Notes under the pieces: generated by a model
The model's database searches: none
Told to the model about the DNA's origin: nothing
The model's input: only the letters and a program-made list of their open reading frames with translations
Translations under genes and position numbers: made by a program
Origin: Erwinia typographi
GTDB taxonomy: Bacteria > Pseudomonadota > Gammaproteobacteria > Enterobacterales > Enterobacteriaceae
Direction of reading: 5' to 3'
Assembly: GCF_000773975.1 (NCBI RefSeq)
Contig: NZ_JRUQ01000102.1
Span: forward strand, 1-38,568
DNA: 38,568 nucleotides
Shown here: positions 15,988 through 23,791 of the stretch, one piece after another
How positions within the stretch are numbered: position 1 is the first letter of the stretch
How the letters are laid out: each line of letters begins with the position of its first letter

Positions 15988-16734
15988 TCAATCAGGCAAC
16001 AGGCCGGCAAACTGACCCGACAGGGTTTTTCTTACAGGATAGTCCAAATCACCGTGCTTACTGGTCGACAGCCCCAGCGCCACCAGCGACTCCACCATTT
16101 TTACTGCGGCGCCGACGCCATCAATCACCGGAATACCCAGTTCCAGCGTCAGCTCGCTAGCAAGGGTAGCCATGCCGCCGCAGCCCAGCACGATGGCTCC
16201 GCTGCCGTCCTGTCGTTTCGCTTGTATACAGCCTGCACGCACTTTTTCCTGCGCCAGTCCGCTGCCGTCTTCCAGCGCCAGCACCGGCAGATCGATGGCG
16301 TGCAGCGCGGCGCAGTAATGTTCAAAGCCATACCGCTGAAGCAAATGTCGTGCAATGATCACCGTACGCGGCAGCGTCGTGACAATTGAGAAGCGTGTAC
16401 TAACCATTGTCGCCATGTGCATCGCGGCTTCTGCAATGCCAATGACCGGTCCCTGGGCCAGCTCACGCGCGGCCAGCAGCCCTGGGTCGCCAAAGCAGGC
16501 TATCACATGTCCGCTGACGCCCTGCTCACGCCCGGCCTTGATGTGTTCCAGCACGCCGAGTGTCGCGATTGCCTCGTCAAAGTGCCCTTCAATTGACGGT
16601 ACGCCCTGCGCAGGGCATACCGCCAGAATCTCGGTTGCTGGCCCGGCAACCGCGCGCGCCGCTGCGCCGATGGTTTCGGTCATTGCCAGGCTGGTATTCG
16701 GGTTAATCACCTGGACGACCGTTTTCGCACTCAT
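15988..16734 (-). CDS. hpxA: allantoin racemase HpxA
   Basis: A 248-residue Asp/Glu/hydantoin racemase-superfamily protein. The start VVQVINPNTSLAMTE is a hallmark. The two catalytic cysteines are visible as Cys80 in ACFGDPG and Cys185 in LGCGGMA. It interconverts R- and S-allantoin, so allantoinase can use either isomer. The ATG overlaps the hpxS stop by 4 nt, and the gene is followed by puuE 26 nt later. The coding sequence contains a TTGTATACA element at 16222-16230, matching the upstream operator palindrome. Confidence 0.92.
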   Translation of the reverse strand: MSAKTVVQVINPNTSLAMTETIGAAARAVAGPATEILAVCPAQGVPSIEGHFDEAIATLGVLEHIKAGREQGVSGHVIACFGDPGLLAARELAQGPVIGIAEAAMHMATMVSTRFSIVTTLPRTVIIARHLLQRYGFEHYCAALHAIDLPVLALEDGSGLAQEKVRAGCIQAKRQDGSGAIVLGCGGMATLASELTLELGIPVIDGVGAAVKMVESLVALGLSTSKHGDLDYPVRKTLSGQFAGLLPD

Positions 16735-17450
16735 GCTTTCGCTCCAAAGCCCGCGAACAGGCGGTCAAAGTCCGGCAGCTGTTCGCCGCTGCGTTCAAAT
16801 CGCAGGCTAGCCATAATATGCCCAAAATGTTGCTGCAGTGAGTCAGACAGCGGCTGCAGCTCTTTCTGCCGGATAAGCTCGATCAAACAATCGTGGTCGT
16901 CGCAGCGACAGCCCTGCTGCCACGGCGTACCGTAGGCCGCGATCACCAGCGAGGAGCGCTGGGTTAACCGCGATACCATGTCGGTCAGCACCTGATTGCC
17001 AGAAATGGCCTGCAGCTGAATATGAAAAGCGGCTGAAAGGCGGATGGCTGCAGGGCCATCATGCGCCTCGTGGGCCAGTTGCTCCTGCTGGTTAAGCTTC
17101 TCCAGCGCAACCAGATGCGTTGACTGGCAGCGGGCCAGCACGGCGGGCAGGTTAGCGCATTCGATCAGTGCCCTGGTGTGAAAAATATCCTGAGCTTCCT
17201 CAACGGATGGCGTCGCCACCTGCGCACCACGCCTGGGCGTCAATACGATCATTTGCACCGCGGCGAGGCGTTGCAGCACCTTGCGGATCCCGGTGCGGCT
17301 GATGCCAAAAACCTCAGCCAGCGCTTCTTCCGGCAGCTTGCTGCCCGGCGGCAGCTGGTGTTCGACAATCGCCGACATCAGCGCCTGATAGATGGGTTCG
17401 TCCTTATCATTCAGGTCAGAGGCCGTTTTCAGGCCGGTTTCACTCTTCAT
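16731..17450 (-). CDS. hpxS: GntR-family (FCD) transcriptional regulator HpxS
   Basis: A 239-residue GntR/FadR-type regulator. The winged helix spans about residues 17-85, with LPPGSKLPEEALAEVFGISRTGIRKVLQRL giving the turn-helix. The FCD effector domain follows, with a metal/ligand site suggested by HIQLQAISGNQVLTDMV and the C-terminal LQQHFGHI. It lies first in the hpxS-hpxA-puuE operon and divergent from hpxC, as in Klebsiella, where HpxS controls the allantoinase genes. Its likely operator is TTGTATACAA at 17507-17516, a typical GntR-FCD palindrome. Effector unknown from sequence; allantoin or a derivative is likely. Confidence 0.9.
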   Translation of the reverse strand: MKSETGLKTASDLNDKDEPIYQALMSAIVEHQLPPGSKLPEEALAEVFGISRTGIRKVLQRLAAVQMIVLTPRRGAQVATPSVEEAQDIFHTRALIECANLPAVLARCQSTHLVALEKLNQQEQLAHEAHDGPAAIRLSAAFHIQLQAISGNQVLTDMVSRLTQRSSLVIAAYGTPWQQGCRCDDHDCLIELIRQKELQPLSDSLQQHFGHIMASLRFERSGEQLPDFDRLFAGFGAKA

Positions 17451-17484
17451 TACCTACTCCGGTAAACATCCGTTCCGTAAAGAA

Positions 17485-17516
17485 TCGTACACAGTATTTC
17501 TAAGTTTTGTATACAA
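17485..17516. promoter_or_regulatory. HpxS-type operator pair in the hpxS/hpxC divergent region
   Basis: A perfect 10-bp palindrome TTGTATACAA lies at 17507-17516. A degenerate copy TCGTACACAG (7 of 10) lies at 17485-17494, 22 bp centre to centre, so both fall on the same DNA face. The pair lies between hpxS and the predicted hpxC promoter. Matching copies also occur inside hpxA (16222-16230) and hpxC (18221-18230). Binding by HpxS is inferred from family preference and position. Confidence 0.6.
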
Positions 17517-17527
17517 GAAAACGATTT

Positions 17528-17544
17528 TGGCCTGGATCCTGCAA
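17528..17544 (+). promoter_or_regulatory. probable sigma-54 promoter of hpxC
   Basis: TTGGCCT-GGATC-CTGCAA keeps GG (17529-17530) and GC (17541-17542) 10 nt apart and matches TGGC and TGCA of the consensus. The start point would be near 17553, about 43 nt before the ATG. It is a weaker match than the promoter at 7689-7704, but it occurs where an hpx promoter is needed. Confidence 0.55.
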
Positions 17545-17595
17545 TGTCTGCTGTAAACCAATTTGCGTTTAGTTATCTTCAGAGGAGCAGGTTTC

Positions 17596-19089
17596 ATGCC
17601 AAATAGTCAGAATGTCACCCCGGCGTCGGCGATTGAAGCCCACGCAAACTACAGCCCAAGGCTATGTAATGAGGATCTGGCGCCCACCCGCGATCAGAAC
17701 TGGAGCTGGTACAATATCTTCTCTTTCTGGATGTCGGACGTACACAGCATGGGGGGCTATGTGGTGGCCGCCAGCTTCTTTACGCTCGGCCTGGCCAGCT
17801 GGCAGGTGCTGCTCTGCCTGCTGGTAGGAATTTGTATCGTGCAGATTTTCGCCAACCTGGTCGCCAGACCCAGCCAGATGGCCGGCGTGCCCTACGCGGT
17901 CATCTGCCGACAGGCCTTCGGCGTGTTTGGCGCCAATATCCCGGCGGTGATCCGTGGCCTGATTGCCTTCGCCTGGTACGGTATTCAGACCTGGCTTGCC
18001 GCCAACGCCCTGATGCTGGTTTCGCTGAAATTCTGGCCTTCACTGGTTACAATGACCCACTCCTCGTGGCTGGGGCTTTCGCATCTGGGCTGGATTTGCT
18101 TTGGCATTATGTGGTTTGCTCAGGCGATGGTGTTCTGGCACGGCATGAACGCGATCAAACGCTTTATTGATATCGCCGGCCCGGCGGTATACGTAGTGAT
18201 GGTGGGGCTGGCTGGCTGGATTGTATACAAGACCGGCTTTGACGGTATTTCACTGACGCTGGCCAGTAAACAGCTGACCGGCGGGCAGCAGGCCTGGCAG
18301 ATGATTACCGCAACGGCGCTGGTCGTCTCTTACTTCTCCGGCCCGCTGCTGAACTTCGGCGACTTCTCCCGCTACGGGAAAAGCATGGGGGAAATCCGTC
18401 GCGGTAACCGCTGGGGCCTGCCGTTCAACTTCCTGCTGTTCTCCGTGGTCACGGTGGTGATCGTCTCCGGCACGCAGTCGCTGTTTGGACATATGATCAC
18501 CGATCCGATTGAAACCGTCAGCCGCGTTGGCAGCGACCTGGCGGTAGCGATTGGCCTGTTGACGATGATCACCGCCACTATCGGCATCAATATCGTGGCA
18601 AACTTTGTTTCCCCAGCTTTCGACTTCTCCAACTGCTCACCGCAGAAAATCAGCTTTCGTACTGGCGGAATGATTGCCGCGGTCGGCTCCGTGCTGTTAA
18701 CGCCGTGGAACCTGTTCCAGTCACCGGAACTGATCCACTATACGCTGGACGTACTGGGCGCCTTTATTGGGCCGCTGTTCGGCATCCTGCTGTGCGACTT
18801 CTATCTGATCAAACGCCGCCAGCTTTCCGTGGACGATCTCTTTAACGATACGCCCCAGGGTAAGTACTGGTATCGCGGTGGCTTTAACCCTAAAGCCATT
18901 GCTGCGCTGGTCCCTTCGGTGCTGATTGGCCTGACGATCAGCTTTACCCCTTCCCTGCATGAAGTAGCAAACTTCAGCTGGTTTATTGGGGTTGCGCTGT
19001 CGGCTGGATTCTATCGCTGGATTGCCCGTGAAGAGCGCGTGGTCAGCCCCCAGGGCTATACCGGTAAAGTTGCGGTAGAGAAGAGGTAA
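17596..19089 (+). CDS. hpxC: NCS1-family allantoin permease HpxC
   Basis: A 497-residue carrier of the nucleobase:cation symporter-1 family with about 12 membrane helices. NWSWYNIFSFWMSDVHSMGGYVVAASFF near residue 40, FAWYGIQTWLAANAL near 125 and SGPLLNFGDFSRYGKS near 250 are typical of AllP/PucI allantoin permeases. The ATG at 17596 has AGAGGAG 8 nt upstream; an earlier TTG at 17563 is rejected. Divergent from hpxS-hpxA-puuE, it would supply allantoin to the racemase and allantoinase. A TTGTATACAA palindrome is embedded at 18221-18230. Family is certain, and the substrate is supported by context. Confidence 0.92.
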   Translation: MPNSQNVTPASAIEAHANYSPRLCNEDLAPTRDQNWSWYNIFSFWMSDVHSMGGYVVAASFFTLGLASWQVLLCLLVGICIVQIFANLVARPSQMAGVPYAVICRQAFGVFGANIPAVIRGLIAFAWYGIQTWLAANALMLVSLKFWPSLVTMTHSSWLGLSHLGWICFGIMWFAQAMVFWHGMNAIKRFIDIAGPAVYVVMVGLAGWIVYKTGFDGISLTLASKQLTGGQQAWQMITATALVVSYFSGPLLNFGDFSRYGKSMGEIRRGNRWGLPFNFLLFSVVTVVIVSGTQSLFGHMITDPIETVSRVGSDLAVAIGLLTMITATIGINIVANFVSPAFDFSNCSPQKISFRTGGMIAAVGSVLLTPWNLFQSPELIHYTLDVLGAFIGPLFGILLCDFYLIKRRQLSVDDLFNDTPQGKYWYRGGFNPKAIAALVPSVLIGLTISFTPSLHEVANFSWFIGVALSAGFYRWIAREERVVSPQGYTGKVAVEKR

Positions 19090-19099
19090 TGAAAGCAAT

Positions 19100-19117
19100 A
19101 AGCCGGGCAACCGGCTT
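19100..19117 (+). terminator. hairpin after hpxC
   Basis: AAGCCGG-GCAA-CCGGCTT forms a 7-bp stem closed by a GNRA-type loop, 10 nt after the hpxC stop. Only CTT follows on the plus strand, so termination is uncertain. It lies between converging genes. Confidence 0.45.
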
Positions 19118-19152
19118 CTGCAACGCCAGGGAAAATGCTTACCCTTTCCCTG

Positions 19153-20583
19153 CTACTCATACTCGTAGTAACGATCTATGCTGCGCTGATGACAGCTATC
19201 AATATAAATACCTGAGGTTACCAGGCCAATGATGGCAAGTAAGATAACGAACATCCCCGAAACAAGCCACCAGACTGAAAATTCCGCATCCAGCGCCCAG
19301 CCATTTTGCAGCGAGAAAAACAGAAACACGCCCTGTATGTTCAGAAAAAACAGCCAATATCCCATAAACTGGAAGCTTGTGCCCATGCAGCCCTCCTGAT
19401 CCAGATTGTCAATCTCGTGAGGGAGATATTCTCCATTGATCAATGCCAGATTGATCTGCTGACTGTTCTCCTGTTTTGTTGCCAGCAATTGTCCATGCTG
19501 TCCGTTGCGGATGGCGCGCGCGCTCCATTCCAACATCAGCCATTGATAGCCCGGCGTCCAGGTCTCAGCCAGCCGCATACTGTGCCACTGGTGACTTTTC
19601 ACCCCCGTATCAACTTCGGTAAAAGCATCGGACAGCAGATTAAGGCTTTCTCCCTGCAGGTTACCGGTCCAGACATGACGCAGATCCGCTGGCCTTATCT
19701 GTTCCGCCGCAAACAGAATTTTCAGGTACTTTCCGACCGTGTGCTGTTTACTGTCAAGACTGCGAAAGCACCAGACGGGCATTCGGCTATCCGGTAAGGG
19801 TCTTTGGCGTGAGAACAACAGCGCTGTCGCATACTCACAGAAATCATGGTCATTATCGTGGTGAAGTTCGGCCACTATCAGCAGGCGAAACCCTTCGAAA
19901 TATTCCAGCGTCCATTCTTCCAGGAACGCTCTTTCCGGCAGCACACTGAGAAGATGGATCGTTGACTGACTGAACGCCGGGCGGGACTGCCGCACTATTT
20001 CTCCCGCATCCTCACTGAGACGGTCACTGGCATTACGTAGATATAACCAAACTTCCGGCTGGTCAAAACGTTCGTCAATCGCGCTGGTATCCAGCCCCTC
20101 CAGCAGCATCTTTATCGTCTGTTGGGTGCGGCTTACGCCTGCTTCCTCATCTTCATCGATATTCAGCTTACGCGGAATATCCTTCGCCGCTGGCATTTCG
20201 CCTTCCAGCCCGATCATCTTCAGCGCCGCATTTTCTACCGGGAAAAGTGAGTGGTGTTCGGCAAGCCTGAGGCAAACGGAGGCATTTCGTTGCCATCGCT
20301 GGCGATTTAACTTGTAACTTTCCCGCGTCTGCGCTTCACAGTATTGGGTAATACAGTAGCCAACCATTGCGACAGTAAAACCGATCAGAGCGAAAAGAAG
20401 CGGAAAGACCAGCAGGCGCCAGAGCAGAATATCCATCTTCAGCGCGTTCTCATCCAGCATAACCGCATTGAAAATCAGGACAAAAGCGCCAGCCAGGAGA
20501 CTACACACAATAATCCCAGCGAGCGAAAAATTGGGTGTGGGCAGATCCTCAGGCTCAGGAGGGAGTTTCCAGAAATATTTCAT
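19153..20583 (-). CDS. uncharacterised membrane protein of the vgrG module, possible effector adaptor
   Basis: I do not recognise this 476-residue protein with confidence. Two hydrophobic segments near the N-terminus (about residues 23-43 and 52-76) and two near the C-terminus (about 405-430 and 440-465) flank a large soluble domain. The centre (about 225-350: FRLLIVAELHHD, CEYATALLFSR, MPVWCFRSLD, RHVWTGNL) has an alternating strand/helix pattern resembling thiolase-fold proteins that accompany T6SS effectors. Its ATG directly follows the PAAR stop, so it belongs to the same operon. Roles to consider are cargo adaptor (as Tla3 is for Pseudomonas Tle3) or a second, membrane-bound immunity protein. 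Both are inference. Confidence 0.8.
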   Translation of the reverse strand: MKYFWKLPPEPEDLPTPNFSLAGIIVCSLLAGAFVLIFNAVMLDENALKMDILLWRLLVFPLLFALIGFTVAMVGYCITQYCEAQTRESYKLNRQRWQRNASVCLRLAEHHSLFPVENAALKMIGLEGEMPAAKDIPRKLNIDEDEEAGVSRTQQTIKMLLEGLDTSAIDERFDQPEVWLYLRNASDRLSEDAGEIVRQSRPAFSQSTIHLLSVLPERAFLEEWTLEYFEGFRLLIVAELHHDNDHDFCEYATALLFSRQRPLPDSRMPVWCFRSLDSKQHTVGKYLKILFAAEQIRPADLRHVWTGNLQGESLNLLSDAFTEVDTGVKSHQWHSMRLAETWTPGYQWLMLEWSARAIRNGQHGQLLATKQENSQQINLALINGEYLPHEIDNLDQEGCMGTSFQFMGYWLFFLNIQGVFLFFSLQNGWALDAEFSVWWLVSGMFVILLAIIGLVTSGIYIDSCHQRSIDRYYEYE

Positions 20584-20841
20584 TTAGCTGGCCCCCGCGT
20601 CAGGCAGTGAAGAAATAAATGCGCAGCCGCACTGCGCGCGACAGCTATCGACCACGACATTACGCCCGTTCATCATCCAGGAAGTATGCCCTTCTGCTGC
20701 GGTTGTTTTACCGTGAGCGGCACAGTGCGCACTGTCCCCCAGCAACATGACTGATTTCCCCTCAAACTCTGCGCCACTGGCACTGGTGACGCAGCCACCC
20801 TGCGTCAGAGCATCGCCAAGGCGGATAACTCCCTTCATCAT
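20584..20841 (-). CDS. PAAR-domain T6SS spike-tip protein
   Basis: An 85-residue stand-alone PAAR protein. KGVIRLGDALTQGGCVTSASG at the start, CAAHGKTTAAEG in the middle and NGRNVVVDSCRAQCGCAFI at the end fit the PAAR repeat; the His/Cys residues (CAAHG, SCRAQCGC) probably hold the Zn ion. PAAR proteins sharpen the VgrG spike and can carry effectors. No toxin extension is fused. The gene lies 50 nt after the immunity gene and abuts the membrane-protein gene. ATG codons at 20841 and 20838 are both possible. Confidence 0.85.
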   Translation of the reverse strand: MMKGVIRLGDALTQGGCVTSASGAEFEGKSVMLLGDSAHCAAHGKTTAAEGHTSWMMNGRNVVVDSCRAQCGCAFISSLPDAGAS

Positions 20842-20891
20842 AATGACCCCATCCCTTATAGTTAGTCATTGATACCTGAACGCCGGACCCG

Positions 20892-21644
20892 CTACAGCCC
20901 GGCGTTTACATCACACTGCATATGCGTCCAGCCCCGATAGTTTTTCACTTCCGGTACTTTATCGGGGAGGTTTTGGAAGTTGGCCAAATGCTTTGCCCAG
21001 CGTTTTTCTAAAATCCGGGGATCAATATATTCCAGCCCCCAGGTTGAATAGTCCTCACCGACACCAGGTCGAACCGCATCAATATGATACTTTTTTATTT
21101 TCCCTCGAAAAACAAATGAATAATCAATTCCCGGCCCACCAGGTCCAAGGCGGGGGTCGTCAAAAGGCAATGATGACATGTAGATATGCCCCTGCTTTGT
21201 CAGTAGAAAGCCCTGGTCATTCACGACGGTGAATGATTTGATATTTTCATAGTCCGGTTTATTTGAGCCATCATCTTCCTCACCTGCTATTGATGCACTG
21301 TGCCAGGTTTGACCATAATCGTTAGATACTCTTAATCCCGCCTCACCCCAAATGGGGATTGCAATATATCGTTCGGAAACGTTGAAATAAGGCCTGGTGA
21401 ATATTCGATAAAATTGGTAAAAAACCTGACTTTGAATTTCACGTTTTTGGTCCACATACCAGAGTTCTCCCTGGCAGTTAAAACCTTTTAACTCAAGCCA
21501 GCGGTGATCGTCAAAGCGGTATACCACCTGAACTGGCTTCTGTTTGGCCGCCAGCGGTCGCTTTAGCGGGAAATCGCCACTACAGCCACTTTGGCTGATA
21601 AGTGAAATCACCAGCAGGAGACTGCCTGATTTACGCATCACCAT
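20892..21644 (-). CDS. Tli3-like immunity lipoprotein
   Basis: A 250-residue exported protein whose signal peptide ends at SQSGC (Cys21), a plausible lipoprotein site although Gln at -3 is unusual. The mature part contains FNCQGELWYVDQ, GLRVSNDYGQTWHS and a C-terminal WTHMQCDV, a pattern found in Tli3-family immunity proteins of Tle3 phospholipases. It would neutralise the cognate effector in the periplasm. The ATG at 21644 has GGAGG 6 nt upstream and overlaps tle3 by 7 nt. The coding stretch is more AT-rich than its neighbours, common for immunity genes. Name is by family resemblance plus position. Confidence 0.8.
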   Translation of the reverse strand: MVMRKSGSLLLVISLISQSGCSGDFPLKRPLAAKQKPVQVVYRFDDHRWLELKGFNCQGELWYVDQKREIQSQVFYQFYRIFTRPYFNVSERYIAIPIWGEAGLRVSNDYGQTWHSASIAGEEDDGSNKPDYENIKSFTVVNDQGFLLTKQGHIYMSSLPFDDPRLGPGGPGIDYSFVFRGKIKKYHIDAVRPGVGEDYSTWGLEYIDPRILEKRWAKHLANFQNLPDKVPEVKNYRGWTHMQCDVNAGL

Positions 21645-23791
21645 CCCCGACCTCCGTTTTCGCCATCAATAGCAGGGATCTCCCGGTAGTTTGCAGCTTC
21701 TGGCATATCCCATTGTGGTAATAGAATTTCCCGGTTATGTATTTCCGGGTGACGGGCTGGCTCAACTCTGACAGTAGGCGAGTATTCATTCACTATCCCA
21801 AACTCACCATCCGGTAAAACTTTATCTGGTTTATTCATATAATCTTTGGTTCGTTCCGTTCGTAGCTTACCCGTTTTGTAATAGCCTTTTGTATCCGGAT
21901 CTGGATTATTCCAGTGTCGCCAGTCTGCCTGGCGGATCAGGCGCTGCCAGAATTCACGATCCTCAAAAGCCATGCAGTTACCTATTGCCAGGTCATACGC
22001 CATCGCCTTTTCCGGCACATCCGGGCTCATCACAATCGACGAGTGCTGGCTGAACTTCACCGGATCGCCGTGTTTCTCCATATCATTAATCTCTTCGTCG
22101 GTCTTTTTACGCAGCAGCACATATTCCGGGCGCTGGCGCGTCCCCCCAACGCGTCCCTGGGTAAAGCTGGCTTGATAGAAAAGGTTAACGGCGTTCAGCT
22201 CCGAATCGCTCAGTAAGTGCCCCGGTTGCATGCTGTAGCCATGCTGCGTCAGCAGCGGACGGGTTTCTTTCACCTGCCAGACGCCTTCATAAGCGCGGGC
22301 TGAATAGTCGATATAGCGGTCTTCCCCGGTGATTCCCGTTTTGTATTTCATCGTACCCTCGTGGCTCAGGCCCATCAGGGTGAAGGGGAACACTTCCGGC
22401 AGCGCTTCCGCATTGACAGTCACGCCACTGCTCAGGGGGTAAGCGGCGTTGGTCGGCCAGCCATCATATTTAAAATCTCCCGCCTGGTACGCTGGCCTGG
22501 CAAAGGGCTGGGTAGTCGGATTGCCGCCAACGGTATAACGCTGACAAAATGCACGCTGAAAGAGATTGGGGATGTCGCCGGCAAGCGAATCAGGAATACC
22601 GCGCCAGCCAATTCCCTGCACGTTGATCAGCGATACCGTACCGTCATCCGGGCAGAAGTAGTTGTATACCCTTCCATAATTATTGCGGCTGTAGCGCGGG
22701 TCGCTGTCCCAGTGATGTTTACGCCCCAGCGTACCGTCATTAAACATCGCTTGCACAAAGTCCGGGCGGTAATGGCCGGAGGGATCAAATTTCGGGTTGG
22801 TTGCCATCAACCGGCAAAAGTTACGCAGCGTTTCCCGGCGCGCCTTACTGGTCTGCTGTCGTCCCGGAAGCTGGTTTTCCATAAAGCGGCTATCCAGCGA
22901 ATAGGGCGAGTGGCAAAGGATGGTACAATCTGCGGGTGTAATACTCTTATCTTGGGTTTTCACCAGCATATTAGCCAGCATAGTGATAATGGTGCCCTGA
23001 CTGTGCGCCACAATATTGATGGTGTCGTATTTGGTTTTTTCGTTATTCCTGATTTCCAGGATCAAATCTGCCAGCCGCTGGGCGGCAAAGAACTGGTAAA
23101 TGCGGTGCGGGTTGCCGTAGACAGGGTGCGTAAAATCCCCGCCGTTTAGCTTGCGGCTGTAGACTCCCGCCATCCAGGTGGCGCCCCCGTTGGCTCCAGG
23201 CCCAAGCATAACCGGGATGCAGGTGGTGGCATTGGCAAAGGGACCGCCGTTTTTGGCCGCCGCCTGGTTCAGCACGTTACCGTAATTATCATTGCAGTAG
23301 CCACGACCTTCCGGGTTCAGCTTTCGCAGACGGGCCGGGGAATCTTCCTGAAAAGCATCGTAGGGCAGCACCGTTTCCACACCCAGTTTCTTTACCTCAT
23401 CGCGGTAACGGCGCTGATCTTCGTTATAGTCGGCATGTTCTACGGGGCGGTAACCCCAGTAAAACGGAATAATGGGAGAGCGCCCGCTGCACGTTACTCT
23501 TCGGGGCGCACCGCTCAGATCGGTCAGCCCCACCATCTCACCCCACTGATGCACATGCATATCGTCTCTTGCCAGCCGCTTGTTCAGTCCGGCAACAATG
23601 CCCTGTTCCTGATGCTCATAAGCTTCGCCGATATCATTCACACCGTGAATCAGGATCACAATACAGGGCAGCGGGCTTTTCGCCGCAAACTCCTGGCATA
23701 TCATCGCGCCTGCGGTATCACGCTGAACGCCGATAAAACTCCCCAGCTCCGGGTTGTTATAAACATCACCTGGTGCTTTTTCCCTGGTCAT
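21638..23791 (-). CDS. T6SS phospholipase effector, Tle3 family (DUF3274)
   Basis: A 717-residue alpha/beta-hydrolase effector. The N-terminal strand CIVILIHGVNDIGEAY (about 43-58) carries the oxyanion-region HG. The nucleophile elbow NIVAHSQGT places Ser264, with Ala in the first position of the usual GxSxG. A DUF3274-like C-terminal region follows NYFCPDDGTVSLINVQGIGWRGIP (about 375-400), probably with the acid residue. Tle3 enzymes cleave membrane phospholipids in the prey periplasm. Its start overlaps the vgrG stop (ATGA) and its stop overlaps the immunity gene, so carrier, toxin and antidote are co-translated. No signal peptide, consistent with T6SS delivery. Confidence 0.88.
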   Translation of the reverse strand: MTREKAPGDVYNNPELGSFIGVQRDTAGAMICQEFAAKSPLPCIVILIHGVNDIGEAYEHQEQGIVAGLNKRLARDDMHVHQWGEMVGLTDLSGAPRRVTCSGRSPIIPFYWGYRPVEHADYNEDQRRYRDEVKKLGVETVLPYDAFQEDSPARLRKLNPEGRGYCNDNYGNVLNQAAAKNGGPFANATTCIPVMLGPGANGGATWMAGVYSRKLNGGDFTHPVYGNPHRIYQFFAAQRLADLILEIRNNEKTKYDTINIVAHSQGTIITMLANMLVKTQDKSITPADCTILCHSPYSLDSRFMENQLPGRQQTSKARRETLRNFCRLMATNPKFDPSGHYRPDFVQAMFNDGTLGRKHHWDSDPRYSRNNYGRVYNYFCPDDGTVSLINVQGIGWRGIPDSLAGDIPNLFQRAFCQRYTVGGNPTTQPFARPAYQAGDFKYDGWPTNAAYPLSSGVTVNAEALPEVFPFTLMGLSHEGTMKYKTGITGEDRYIDYSARAYEGVWQVKETRPLLTQHGYSMQPGHLLSDSELNAVNLFYQASFTQGRVGGTRQRPEYVLLRKKTDEEINDMEKHGDPVKFSQHSSIVMSPDVPEKAMAYDLAIGNCMAFEDREFWQRLIRQADWRHWNNPDPDTKGYYKTGKLRTERTKDYMNKPDKVLPDGEFGIVNEYSPTVRVEPARHPEIHNREILLPQWDMPEAANYREIPAIDGENGGRGW

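Noticed and set aside
22361..23149. Open frame antisense to tle3 (262 codons)
   Set aside because: Complement of a clear Tle3 gene; no recognised motif.
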